In this document: in pieces, positions 51,901 through 63,440 of the stretch
Layout of the letters: each line of letters begins with the position of its first letter
Numbering within the stretch: position 1 is the first letter of the stretch
Assembly (NCBI GenBank): GCA_013397795.1
Contig: VZTJ01000294.1
Coordinates: 2,219-66,218, forward strand
Origin: Orthonyx spaldingii
Taxonomy: Eukaryota > Chordata > Aves > Passeriformes > Orthonychidae
Direction: 5' to 3'
DNA length: 64,000 nt
The notes under the pieces: model-generated
Databases searched by the model: none
Told to the model about the DNA's origin: nothing
Seen by the model: the letters and a program-made list of their open reading frames with translations, nothing else
Program-made: the position numbers and the translations under genes

Positions 51901-54900
51901 AATCTGCTATGACCACCTGGCTAAAACACCATGCTTCCCCAGGATTGCAAGCTTACACATACACCTATGCTAAGCGCCCATTTCAGCCTCTCCTAACCTC
52001 CCTGGCTCCAGCTCCTCTCAGGCAGCTTTCTCCAGCAGGAACTGCAGCCAGCTACCCTGAAAGTATTGAAGGGAACCACCTCTTTGGGTTACTCATACAG
52101 TGATTAATACACAGTCTCACTAGTTTCTCAGTATATCCCTCCTGCAGAGCAGAGGCAGAAGTTACCACAAATAGCAGCAATATCCATTTACCTTCTTTTT
52201 TGTTTGGGTGGTATTTAAAACAAAAGATTTAATGGAAAACTCTGATACACCCAGAAACATTCCTTCCTTAAAGCATTCCCACACAACAAATAGATTCCTC
52301 CTTTCCTCCTGCTCATTCCACTAAAATCAGCATATGGAAGATACCTGTCTGTATCCAGTGATCAAAGCCATAAAACAGGAAGAGTTTAAGCTTCTGGCTC
52401 TTCAGAGATCAAAGGCTTTCTCTTTCAGGAAACCCCCTCCTCAGTACTCACCCAGCACAGTGAATACCCCAGGAGCAGAGACCAGGAAGACAGATAAACC
52501 CTTTTCTCCTGCCCTTGGTTTTAAGGGCTTGTGTTCCCAGCAGCCCTGGGGAGGCCATCAGTGGGAATAGAGACACCTGAAGCAGCTGCACCTGAAGCCT
52601 CACCTGCCCTTAATCAGTGTCTTAATGAGGATTTAATAAACGAAAACCAGAGTTATTAACAGTCCCAAAGCAAGGACAGGGTGGGGAATGTCCACAGTTT
52701 TGAGCAGACCCATGGCTCAGCATAATCGATGGCCTGACAGCCTCAGTACTCAGTCTGCTCTGGGGGAAGCAGTGAGGCTGGATCACCAAAATAAACTCAG
52801 CATTGTCAGTTTTGCAGTGCTGTGGAGGAGCAGGGGAGTGTCAGTGGCCTGGCACCCCAGTGCAGTGGAGCTGGACAGACCCCACAGCTCCGTGCTTCCC
52901 ACTCACTCCAGTGGTGCCCAGCCATGTGTGCTCCAAGACCCTCCTCCAGTGCCACAGGCAGACCTGCAGGGATGTGCCGGGGGGTTGTTCTGCTCAGGGC
53001 AGCAAAGGGCTGCCCTTGGGACTTCTCAAACCCCAGCTGGGTTTGGCTGGGGGACCAGGGAGCAGGAAGCTTCCCAGAGAGCAGCTCTGGGGGTCATGAG
53101 AAGAGGAGAACTGAAACATAACCAGGGCCCTTCCAGACTGATCTCTTTCTCCTGCTCAAAATCATCATCCCTCAGTGGGGCTGGTGTTGTGACAGAGGGC
53201 TATTTATTTTCATGCTCACCATCTCATGGTTGCTTGTCCTCCTTGCCCTTTACTCCGAGCCACAATTATCTCTGCCCTATTCTGACAATGCAGCTTGTGA
53301 AATCCATGTGTGAGATATTTCCAGGTCAGTGGAATTCAAATTCTCACACATCAGCTTTATCCTGTGGGGGATTTGCTTTATTATTCAGATACCAGTTGGT
53401 TGTGATTAACATAGCAGGGGACAGAAATGCTGAGCCACGTTCTTGCAAAAACATGTATTCCTGAGATACCTGTACAGAAAAACGTGTCACTTTGAGATTA
53501 TGCAAAATTAACAGGTTTCAAACAATCTGTTGGGCATCTCATTTTTCTTGCTGTCAATGGAGCCAAAATCATACCTTAATTATTTAATTGCATTTTCCAG
53601 CCTCTGAATTTGATTGGGGAGAATTATTACAACCAAGGAATGGCCCCTGTTGTGTCAATTACAGCCAGAAGGATTTTAAGTCACAGCTCCTGCTTCAAAG
53701 GCTATTTTCTCTCCATACCAACAAATAGAGCTCTTGCTATCCCCATTTCCCAGACAGGGAACTGGGTCACAGCCAGCCTTTTGCCTGAAAGTGGAAAATA
53801 TTCTACCACCAGCTTGAGTTCAGTGGGAGCAAATGTTGGGCATGGTGAGCTCAGTAAAGATGTTCTGGACACCCACCACATTCCGGAAACGCAGGTGAAA
53901 AGAAAGGCCAGGCTGTGACCCTTTAAAAGTTTGCTCAGAGCAGAGAGTACCTGACAGCCACAGGGTCTCTGCAGCAACACAAAGTGAAATCTTGTAGAAG
54001 GTAAAAATGCAGCTCCTTCCTGGGGCTCATGGTCACTGGCAGGGGCTCACAAGGGGCTTTGTTATGCAGGACTCCTTCTTTGCCATCGTGCAGCAGCAAG
54101 TTTAAAGCCATTTGTCCCCATGTCTGCCTCTCTGAAGGGGAGTGGACCCCTCCAAGTGTCTGCTTTGGCCCTCTGCTCTGCGCCTGCCTTGGCCACCATA
54201 TTCCACTTTGGGAAAATGGCATTTTTGGAGGCTCAGGGCAAATGCTGGGTGGCTGACACACACCCAGGAGAAAGGGGACTGTATGCATCTGGTGAAGAGA
54301 ATTGTTCTCTGATCTCATTGCTGCTGATCTAAACCAGTGTGAATTTTCACTGAAGATGATGAAGCAATGCTAGCATGGAGCCAATGCTTGTGAGAGGAAA
54401 CTCAAGTTTCATGCCTCCAGCTTGTATTTAAACCACTCTGCCTACATGGATTGCTGTGTATGACATGATTAAGATAACACATTGTATAGTGCTGGAGCCA
54501 GACGAAACAGCATCTGCCCTACCTTCCCTTTCCTGTGCTGCTGGACACTCATTTGTACCCAAAGCACAGACAGACTGAAAAACAAAAGCATGTGCACAGC
54601 TATGCTGCTGTATGGGCTCGATTTACTCCTGAATATTGTCATCTACAAAATACTCCTGAGCAGGGGAACAGCTCAGGTGATAGGCAATACCTGACCATTT
54701 TCTCAACATGGTCTAGTCCCAGCTGTTCAGCATTTTGCTGCTGCAGAGCAGCCACTTTTCTCCCCAGCTCACCCCAAACGAGCACAGTAGATCTGGAAGC
54801 TGGAGAGGACTATAGCTATAATTTACATGCTAGCTGTCTCCTTCAATGAACAGCCTTCAGACATTTGGAAGAGTCTCTAAATTACTTCTCCCTATCACAC

Positions 54901-55019
54901 CAAAATCCTCAGCAGATCAGAAGAAATGCTCAGAAGTGCATCTCCCCAAGTGGTCTCAATTCTGCAAAGACTTGTTAATCATGAATATTTCTACACATCA
55001 GTTTTTGAAGTAAAATTCT
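48930..55019. other. non-coding block, no gene seen
   Basis: It holds the longest ORF of the window (52688-53464, 258 codons, plus strand), discussed under findings. Two other plus-strand frames are open over part of the same interval, so it is explained by locally low stop density. No domains, splice pairs or transposon ends were recognised in the rest. Confidence 0.5.
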
Positions 55020-55097
55020 CCTTCCTTCCTTCCTTCCTTCCTTCCTTCCTTCCTTCCTTCCTTCCTTCCTTCCTTCCTTCCTTCCTTCCTTCCTTCC
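55020..55097. repeat. (TTCC)n microsatellite, about 19.5 perfect copies
   Basis: 78 bases of pure CCTT/TTCC tetranucleotide repeat, followed by a degenerate CCCTCCTT. The array is wholly pyrimidine on the plus strand. Its purity implies recent expansion, so its length is likely to vary between individuals. Confidence 0.97.
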
Positions 55098-58000
55098 CTC
55101 CTTATCATAACTAGTGATAGGAAATTCTTTCCTACAGATAAGACCTTCAAGTGTCCCATATAATCAGAGCACAACTAGGACTGTCAGTGGAAAGCAAGGA
55201 AATGCAGCACAGTTTGGCAACTTCCAAGATGTGTTTCAAGATTGGATCTGTGGCTGTGGCCATGTTACTTGCCATGATGACAGACCAGGCTAAAAAAGGT
55301 GCTTTTCCCAAGAAGGGAGACACACAGAGCATGTCACTGCTACAACCCAGTCAAGTGTCCCTTCCAGGAGGGTCTTCCCATACAGACACGTGCTCCAAAT
55401 TGGGTGAGGTCAGGAACAAATTGCCAGTTGCTGATGAAATCTGTAACTTTCTGTTGCTCTCAGTTTTTTAAAGCAGAACTAAAGCTATAAAAGATTTCAT
55501 CTGTATTCGGGTATATATACTTTTTACACCCCAAAGAAGTTGAATAAGAATGTGAAGCATATAGATATAAAGAAAGAGAAGCAGAACACAGCAACTTAGG
55601 TGAAACCAGGGAAATGAGTCTAAGTTCTGCATAAATACACTGACAGGAATAAGCCCCATCCTAGATCCAGGGAGATGACTAAAGATAGAAATGCCTATTC
55701 TATATTTTAATATTGCACTTATTACTATTTAAATCAAAGCAGCATTTTGACCCACAGTTTCCCATGGTTACAGAGGTTCTTTTTTATGCTGAACTGTTCT
55801 TTGGAGAAGAGGCTTGTCTCTCTCCTACTCAGTGACAGGAAAACGATGTATATTAAAAAAATACTTTTGAAGCCAAGTTGTCAAGGTTTCAAATTTCTCA
55901 CTATGCAACCAATTCTGACAAGATGCCAGATCTTGGAAATAGGGGTCAGAGACTTCGAGGTTTTCCCACCCTTAATATTTACATTCACAAATGGGTTGCA
56001 GCGTAAGATTCTGAGAAGTGGTCAGAGTGATTTTCCCATGTTTGTTTATCCATGGTGACACTGTGGCCAGCTAGCTCATGAAATAATAATGAGCCTGTTT
56101 CAGTCTAATACACAAGGAACTGCACTTTTCATGGAGTTCCAAGTCAGATGGGGCTATCTGTCATTTTTGTAGCTGAGCTGAATCAAGTTGCTGCAACTTT
56201 CAACCTGTATTAGCTTTCCCTGCCTGAATTGCATTATGGAGTTAATTTAAATTACTTCAGCAAACAACCATGGCACTGGTGGTGCTTCTGTTGCTAAAAG
56301 TGTACCTTGGAGCACTGGCCAGGTCGCACACACACAGAATTAAGCACTGGGCCCATACAGTAGGCGAAATCCTGCCCTTGGCAATGTTAATGGGAAATGT
56401 TTTGGCTTCAGTATAATCACACTTTCTGTCTGTCCTTCCTTCCAGGGAATGAGATAGAAGGGAGTAACAAAAATATGATAATTCCTGAGGGCACAGTTCC
56501 CAAATGTAACTGGTTACACAGTGGCAGCAAACCTGAGACTTCTATACAGTCACTTGTTTGGCATCAAAGATTATCCTTTTTCTGCAGGTCTTATGCAGAG
56601 TTAAGGTCTGAAAAGGAGTTTCTAGGAGAATAGCAGAGCAATATGTTGAATCTTGAGAATCAATCATATAAATTATTTCTGAAAGTACTCTGCCCATTAC
56701 CAATTTCACCCACACATGTGATGACAACATTCTTCTTTTCGGTCTATAGCCTGCACGTAGACTTTAGAAAAGGCCCTGTGATCCTACCTCACTAACACAG
56801 ACACTGAGCTGTGAATGTTCTGTGCCCCACAGATGTGGGTTACCTGGGTGGCACAGCAAAACAGCTGCATCATTCCTCATGGGGATGAAGAGTGAAGGGA
56901 TGACAGCACAGAGACAGCACAGATCAGGGGCTCTGTCCTGCACCCCTTCTGTGCCTTGAGTTCCTGCTTGTACTTTGAACTTTGTTTGCAACTTTCTAGG
57001 GTGAAAAACTACAGCTCCTAAACCTGCCTAGATTCTCTGAGGGTTCCTCTCTGCCTTTGGCATTAGACACACACTCAGACTGGTTTTGCACGTTTCCCAA
57101 ATTTGGTCACACCATCATCAGGAGGACACAAGCAGTCACTGGAGTGTTCAGTCTTCCTCAGTGGCTGAACCAGATAATGAAAGCCATATGTATTCCTGTT
57201 GGGAAGGGTTTCCCAGCCTTCCCCAAGTAATTGATGTCAGCATCAATACAGCACTTTTTGCTGCTATGGCTCAGTAGCATTTATGGTAGGTTTCTTTTTT
57301 AACTATGCTTTCATTTTTTTCCTATTTCCTGCTCTTAGAATCTTGCGCAGTAAATTCCCTGTTTGGGTTTTATGGACGTTTTGATCATATTTCTTAGAAG
57401 ATAATTCTTTTGGGATGGCACAAGCACAGAGGAACTTGAAAGAATTACCATTGTTGACAAGATGTTTGGCCATGGACAAGTGTTCCTCATTAAGAACAGG
57501 TTCTGTTTTCTACTTATAAAAACAAACTTCCTGCACGCTCCAGTTACAAGGAAATGGCCTTATTTTTATAAGGATGCGTTTATGTTTGAAGCCAGCAAGG
57601 GGCTTAGTCCTTGTCTGGCCTTTTATCACGTTCATGGTTGCTTTCCCTTGCCCTTGCAGCACTTGAGAGAAACTCCTCTCAGTACACCATCAACCCTTGA
57701 CCCAAAGCAAAACAAAACTACCTCAAAAATAATCTTGTGTGGTTGCTGCAGGCTAGCACAGAGCTCCACATCAGAATGAGGACTAGAGTAATCCCACCCA
57801 TTCTGGGTTCCTGCTGGCTCTGCCCTTGCCTTGCATTATTAGTAACAATTTATGACTCTTCTGCCATGTTCATCATCTTGCAGCACATACACTGATGCAA
57901 ATTGAATGCCAGGAGCAATAGCATGAACTGCCTGTGGTTACCCAGGAAAGCTGTGATAGAACTCGAAATAGAGCCTGGCTCTCTTGGGTCTCATTTGAAT

Positions 58001-60745
58001 TTTGGTTTTTTTGCCTCTTAGTGCCATCTTCACCAGCCTCCCTAGCTGAAGTTTGGCACAGCTGACTGCAAGGGGTTAGCAGGCAGGAGCAATCCAACTG
58101 AAATGAATGGAGTTGTTGGAAGGCTTAAAACCAATCATCTGGATAAGTTAGCTGATGTCATACAGGGTGAAGACAGTGGAGTTCTGGCTTAAATCCTGGC
58201 AGAAGCCATGATTCAGTAGACATTAAAGCATGCACTTAATTAAAACCTCCCACTATTCCATCCCTGGGTAATCAGGCATGTGAATGTGTGTTTAGCTTAC
58301 TTGCTTTGCAGGGGTTGTCAGGAATAGCTGTTGCCTGCCTTGTTACCCAGAGCTAAGTACTCCACACCTTTTCTGCCTGGCTTTGGATCACTGTGGAGCT
58401 GTTTCCAGAATAAATGAGGATTTATGGCCACACTGCAATGGGAACACTCTTGGGTGGCCACGGTGCTGGTTGCATTCTCTCCCAGTTCTGGCAGCTGTGC
58501 CCACCTCACCCCTGTGTCTGTAAGCCTGGGCATTTCCCCCTTGCTGCCACCTGCCTTTCACACTCGTGTACCCTCAGAAAGGTCTCCCCTGCTCTTAGCA
58601 AGGCTGTCTTTCAGTCCTCTTTATTTTCCATAGATCATCTTCTAAGTTCCTTGTGATGTAAACACAGGGCCTGAAAGGGATGATATGTTGACTAAATCTT
58701 AGCTTGCTTTTACAGCTTCAGAACAGATAAGGACAGTCAAGGGTTTTACATTAAACCTGTTATTTCCATTGTAACACCTCCTGTTATTTCCTTTTAATCT
58801 TTTGTTAAGCATGAAGAGAAGGCTGCAGGTAATGGGAAGGAGGGGTAGCACATTTAAATAATTTCTATTTTAAAGCTTTAAACAAGGCTTTATTTTATTT
58901 AAAGCCTGCACTCACACATCTGCATTGCCCTTAGCAAAAAAAATTCAAATAACAGAATCTCCCACAGAAGGGTATTCCCTGTTTCAGGCAGCTCTCACAG
59001 CAATGCACACAGTGAGCCTGAGTTAATTTTGGCTCCATCCTCACACGCTCTGGGCTCTGGCCCCAGTCCAGCGGAGTCCATTTCTCACCTGGTGTGAGCC
59101 GCCCGGGTTGCAGCAAGTCCCTCTGCCTATCTTCAAAGTTAAGCACGTGCATAAGGGCTGTGCTGGAGCAAGGTCAGAGGCAGCCCCATGGAGACTGGAG
59201 ACTGAGCCCCTCTGTAGAGCATCTTGAGGCCTTTGGAAGAAAGGCAATGCTGTATCAATGAGGCCAAAGTTTACATATGGAGATACCTGTAAACTTTAAA
59301 ATGTAACTCTGTGAGCCTCCAGAAATTTGATGTACCCACATTTGCCTTTTGTTTTTAATAAGCAATATGTAAATATTATCTGCCTCAGAGTTGATACAAA
59401 AATAACAGCTGTGCCTCTTCCAGATGGGAGGAAAAAAACCGATGCAAACAAGCTCACACAAACACACACAGAGTGAAAAATACTTCATGTTGAAGGATTT
59501 ATAGTCTGTATTGCTAGGTCCTCCTGTTCCACGCAGATGAAAATGGGCATCTTATCATCAGCACGATGATAAAAGCATTAAAAAGAATGTGAGAACAAGA
59601 AAAAGGAAGAGAGGTGGGTCTAACTCAAAGCAAAGGCAAAAAGCACTGATGTGAGGGTAGGCTCACATTTACAAGCTGCTGGCAAAGGGACAGGAGTGGG
59701 AGCAGTTTGTGGAGCGGTTTTGGCCGTTCTGACCAAGTGGAGGGCTGGGGGAGGGAGGTGTGCGTGGTGGGGATAGTTAATCATGTCTGCAGTGTTTTGG
59801 CGAGGTCAGGAATGGATTGTGTGTGTCAGGCTCTGCCTTCCCTGGCAGTTTGAGAGGGATTAGGAATTGTGCTGGCTCAGGCAGTGAGAAGGTGATGAGA
59901 CTTGTTATCTCCCATATGTGAATTTTCGATAATGAGGGCAGGAAGGACACTGGGGACTGTAGAGGAAAACGAAAAGCCTCTGCCCTTAGGCTAAGCAAAA
60001 GAAAAGCTGCATAATGAGCAGGGACATTTTATACAAAGGGTGAGGGGTATTCTGGCACCTTGTTCAGCGGGAGTCAGAAACTAACCTGGCAGGTTGGTTA
60101 CGCTAAAAAAGAGGAGTTTGTGGTGTAGGGTAATGTTTGCCACACCTGCTAATGGACAGGATGGAAGTGGTGAAAGGAGCAGAGACACCAGCAGGGATAT
60201 AAAAACACTGGGAAGCACACAGTTTACAGAGGAGCAATCAGGAAACAAGCCTAAGCAATGCAAATGTGGCAGATGCCCCCATTTATTAAGTATGGTTGGA
60301 AATGGGCTCCCAATGTCCCTTTTTTATTTTCCCTAAAGATCCTCTTTCTACTGGATCTTGAGCATGGATGGCCTACAAAAACAGTAACCAGCACTTGTTA
60401 GCAGTGCCCATTTTGGGGTGCTGTTGAGGGGAGCACAGGAGTGTCAGTGCATGCCTGCTCCCCTGTGTGAAGCCAAGGCTGGGCACAGGGGGGTTGTGGA
60501 TGGGGAACACTGCACAGGCCAGGCCACTGAGGAGCTGCTGGGAGGGCACAGTGCCACGTGGAGGCAGGTGACACCACGGTGCAGGTGCAGCCCTGCTCAG
60601 GGGGGAGCTGTGTGGGCCCGTGTGGGTCACTGCCTTCACACACACTCCTTGCTGAAGCCATGAAATGTCATAGCTGTCAGTACTCAAAGTGCTATGGTAG
60701 TGCTGCATCCTACCCCCTCCTTGGGCTGCACTACGATCTCAGAAA
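55098..60745. other. non-coding block, no gene seen
   Basis: Short unstructured ORFs only. A G-rich patch lies at 59739-59773 and an 8-bp stem with a 5-base loop at 59552-59572. No element ends or RNA genes were found before the LTR at 60750. Confidence 0.5.
59739..59773 (+). other. G-rich patch, possible G-quadruplex
   Basis: Four G-runs of three or more on the plus strand are separated by about 2, 1 and 13 bases. The long last loop makes a stable three-tetrad quadruplex uncertain. Confidence 0.3.
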
Positions 60746-61009
60746 TTCTTGTTAGGCCTTGGCCTTGACAAACAGCACTTGGGCTCAGCTCCTCTTGAGC
60801 TTATCAGAAACACTGTCTGCTCCCAGGAACTTGTGTTGTCTAATGAGCTCCTGCTTTTAACTAACAGCCTTGAAAATATAGTTTTCTTGCCTGAATAACA
60901 ACACAAATGGAACAATATTTTTGTTATAAAACTTTCAAAGAAACTTCCTGACCTAAATTGCAGCCAGAACGGAAAATTACTGTGACTAAAGCCCACTCTC
61001 TCATGGCCA

Positions 61010-61015
61010 TATAAA
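61010..61015 (+). promoter_or_regulatory. TATA box of the 1058-bp LTR
   Basis: TATAAA sits in CCATATAAACAGCGG. Transcription would be expected near 61040, about 290 bp into the LTR. Confidence 0.55.
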
Positions 61016-61220
61016 CAGCGGTGCAAAGTGAGACCCTTTGAGCTCTCCTGGACCGCAGCGGGCTGAGACCAGCAGCTCCCTCTGAGTGGGGCCTCTCAGA
61101 GCAAAAGAGCTCTCAGCTTTGCTATTCCTGGAGGACCATCACCGAATGACACCAACAGTCCCTGGGCTAATACCCCCACTCCTGGGGGCTCAACCCTGAG
61201 AAGATGCAAAGACATCCGAT

Positions 61221-61226
61221 GTGAGT
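61221..61226 (+). promoter_or_regulatory. splice-donor-like site in the LTR
   Basis: CCGAT/GTGAGT matches the donor consensus on the intron side, about 180 bp after the predicted LTR transcription start. It could allow LTR-initiated transcripts to splice into downstream exons, for example the acceptor at 62901-62902. This is inference. Confidence 0.3.
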
Positions 61227-61722
61227 CCTTCGCTGAACTCGAGGGAATTTTCACAGGTATTTACCTTGTACATACTCCTTTAGGTCTGTGTGATGGTGAA
61301 TATATTACAGCCAGTGTACAATGAATGTTGCTCTGCTAGAATCTTAAGTGCTTTAGAGCATAAGTAAGTTAGGCCTGTAAGTGAGTTACTGGTGTGCTAC
61401 TGTAAATCCTGTAAGAATCTTTTGCCAAATTGTTTAAATTAAGGTCTCTATTAAGTGCTGTTAAGTCTAAGTGCTATTAAAACCTTTAGGCATAAATTGT
61501 TGCTGAAGTCCAGGGCTAAGTTTGGCAAGGGGGTTCACTCTGAACGTTGTGACTCAACAGGAGGGTCTCCCTTATTCCTTTTTATCCTTACCCTTTTCCT
61601 ATCCCCATCCTCCAGGTAGATAATTTTTGGTTGATGTAGTTTCAAATTGATTGATTTTAGGTTTAGTCCAATTTTTCTCTGTGTGCTTTAACCATCTAGT
61701 AAGGAGTAGAGTGAACCTTGTC

Positions 61723-61728
61723 AATAAA
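61723..61728 (+). terminator. LTR polyadenylation signal AATAAA
   Basis: AATAAA lies about 80 bp before the 3' end of the LTR, with an ATTAAA 24 bp further on. This is the expected position for the R/U5 boundary. Confidence 0.6.
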
Positions 61729-61811
61729 CTTTGTCACATTTTCATTTTAATATTAAACCTGCTTTTGCTGATACCTTTGTCAGTGATTCTTTGAGCAACC
61801 TAAAACATTCT

Positions 61812-62615
61812 TTCATTACAGCTGCACTTTGCATGTGCTTGTACAGGAGTCACACCTTCACTAAAGCAAAAGGAGAGCAGAGCACTCTGGCACCAGCTGC
61901 CTTGCACAAAAAGACACGGCTCACGGGAAGGGAGGTTTGGGATGCGCCGCCGTGCACGTTGCCCAGACTAGGAAAATCAAAGCACTGGTAAGAATCAAGC
62001 ATTAAAGGAAAAATCCCTGCCCTTCTCTCCCAAGATTACCTGACAGTGCCTGCCCAGTGTCTGTCAACGGTCCCAAGTGCTGCCCAGCTCTAGTGCTGGG
62101 TGAGGCAAGCCAGGTGCAGCATTTGGACCCTTTGGCTTCTAATGCAATTCATAGACATTTGCCTTGGGCAACAAAGAGAAATCACCTTGATTCAGTCCCT
62201 GGGCAGCATGTTTAGTTATTATTCCTGTCTTAACCTCCCACCAACACTATAAGCCACAAGTCAAGGTGAGTTTAAAATTCAGCACATTTTAAAGGGTTTA
62301 AAAGTAGATATTATCATGATTGTAGATTAAATGTATTCATAAACATGTAAGTACCCTCATAGTTTCCCAGGGTTATGGGAACACATGAGCAATACCAGGA
62401 GCTGAATCTTTTTGCCAAGGAATGCTTTAGAGCTTTACTAGCAACACTGCCCTCAACATTCATCTCCTTCTTTACAAAAATTTCTTCTTTACAAATAATT
62501 CCCTTTAACTAACAAGTACGTTGCTGGGGGCCTGAGAGCACTAATATACCCTAAAGACCTCAAGCAGCTTCACCTGGAGCCTCCTCCCACACCCCTGCCC
62601 ACGGTCCCAAAAAGC
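61812..62615. other. spacer between the LTR and the candidate gene
   Basis: About 800 bp of unremarkable sequence. The last 80 bp become C-rich (CCTCCTCCCACACCCC near 62580) just before the TATA-like box, as in a proximal promoter. No ORF of interest is seen. Confidence 0.4.
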
Positions 62616-62623
62616 ATTTAAGC
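62616..62623 (+). promoter_or_regulatory. TATA-like box of the candidate secreted-protein gene
   Basis: CATTTAAG lies 61 bp before the ATG at 62684. A start site about 30 bp downstream, near 62648, would leave a 5' leader of roughly 35 bases. A C-rich stretch just upstream could serve SP/KLF factors. It is a weak TATA variant, so support rests on its spacing to the ATG and to the exon structure. Confidence 0.35.
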
Positions 62624-62683
62624 TCAGCCCAGGGCAATCATCTCTTTCTCATAGGAGTGTTTGTCTTTAGCTCTGCTGGAGTT

Positions 62684-62747
62684 ATGGCTATTTCTCTTCT
62701 GTGGCTCCTGCTTGTATACTTGAGACCCTCATCCATAGCAGGTTGGG
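62684..62747 (+). CDS. exon 1 of a candidate secreted protein: signal peptide
   Basis: The exon encodes 21 full codons plus one base. Residues 3-13 (ISLLWLLLVYL) form a hydrophobic core after a very short N-region, followed by RPSSIAGW. SIA before G satisfies the -3/-1 rule for signal peptidase, with cleavage expected after residue 19. The exon ends TTGGG/GTGAGT, a strong donor in phase 1, the usual phase for signal-peptide exons. The ATG is chosen because it is the only one before the hydrophobic run and sits just downstream of a TATA-like box. If the donor is ignored, the frame reaches a stop after 12 more codons. The protein is not recognised. A serine-protease-type leader whose remaining exons lie beyond the window is one alternative reading. 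Confidence 0.45.
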
Positions 62748-62902
62748 GTGAGTACTGCTTTCCTGTAATGGCTGATGGAGCCTAACTGCGGGGAGTACGG
62801 CTTTGGGAATGTGGCAGGGGTTGTTTTTCCCCCCTTGTTGCCATGAAGGTGAGTGGTGTCTTCACAGAAGTTGTAAGGTGCTCCTAGTTCCTTTTTGTAC
62901 AG
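62748..62902 (+). other. predicted 155-bp intron of the candidate gene
   Basis: It starts GTGAGT and ends with a pyrimidine-rich CTCCTAGTTCCTTTTTGTAC before the AG. Both ends fit U2-type introns, and the short length is common in compact bird genes. Confidence 0.4.
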
Positions 62903-63240
62903 GAAGAAACTGTGATATATCCTTCAGTCACAAAAGTAGTCTGCTGAAATGGGGTTTTCACCTTTGTGCCTTTGGTCCTGCTTTTTGTCCATCTCCTGAT
63001 GCAGCTCAAGTTTTACCCCGACTTTATTCAAATTGCAAGCGTGCTAAACCCGAGCAAGGTCTGGCCGCTGCCCATGTGAGCAGAGCGGGGATCCTGGGCC
63101 CAGGACAGCAGAGGGAGCCGGAGCCCCGCGCAGCAGCCCCGGGCTGGGCTCGGTCCTACCGCGGAGCCTCCCGGGCAGATCCCACAGCGCCAGCAAGTGC
63201 AGCTGGCCCTGCTTCATGCGAGTTGTGTGGTCCCTCATGA
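62903..63240 (+). CDS. exon 2 of a candidate secreted protein (133 aa in total)
   Basis: The frame entering from exon 1 (one base carried over) stays open for 111 codons to the TGA at 63238-63240. The mature protein would begin GWGRNCDISFSHK. Its first half has cysteines in NCD, LCAF, FCPS and NCK contexts, which could form two disulphides; the second half is rich in Ala, Pro, Arg and Gly and ends with CELC near the stop. The second half lies in a GC- and CpG-rich patch, so its openness is less informative than that of the first half. No domain, transmembrane segment or N-glycosylation sequon of the NxS/T type is evident. There is no family match that I know. The alternatives are chance, or a real exon that ends earlier at a cryptic donor. 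Confidence 0.38.
63050..63200. other. CpG-dense GC-rich patch
   Basis: About ten or more CpGs occur in 150 bp, in contrast to the CpG-poor flanks. It coincides with the second half of candidate exon 2. It may be a small CpG island, GC-rich coding sequence or a GC-biased conversion tract. Confidence 0.6.
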
Positions 63241-63440
63241 ACGAAGTGAGGTCCCTGCCAGGACTGCGGTAAAGCTGCCCTGCCCGTGCATACGGCTGAA
63301 TTTCAGTCATACTGACAAAAATGGCATCAAACAACGGTGAGGCAGGTCATAGTCTGAGCTGCCAGGCAACGTCAGATGCCAAACGACTGCAAAGTCGTGC
63401 CCAACATGTGCTGTGATCATCAAATTGTGAACTGCATAGC

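Larger units (their letters stand above)
60750..61807 (+). mobile_element. solo LTR of an endogenous retrovirus, 1058 bp
   Basis: The element starts TGTTAGG and ends CCTAAAACA, whose reverse complement is TGTTTTAGG, so the ends are inverted and carry TG...CA. Exact short duplications flank it. A TATA box (TATAAA, 61010-61015) and an AATAAA (61723-61728), with an ATTAAA at 61752-61757, lie in plus-strand order. The spacing implies an R region of nearly 700 bp, which is long. A GTGAGT donor-like site is present at 61221-61226. No internal viral genes and no partner LTR are in the window, so this is a solo LTR. A 4-bp duplication suits ERV1-like elements and a 5-bp one suits ERVL-like elements; the sequence does not settle which. 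Confidence 0.87.
60746..61811. repeat. target-site duplication around the 1058-bp LTR
   Basis: TTCT at 60746-60749 is repeated exactly at 61808-61811, immediately outside the LTR. An ATTCT match of five bases is also possible if the last A of the LTR is counted in the duplication. Confidence 0.75.
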
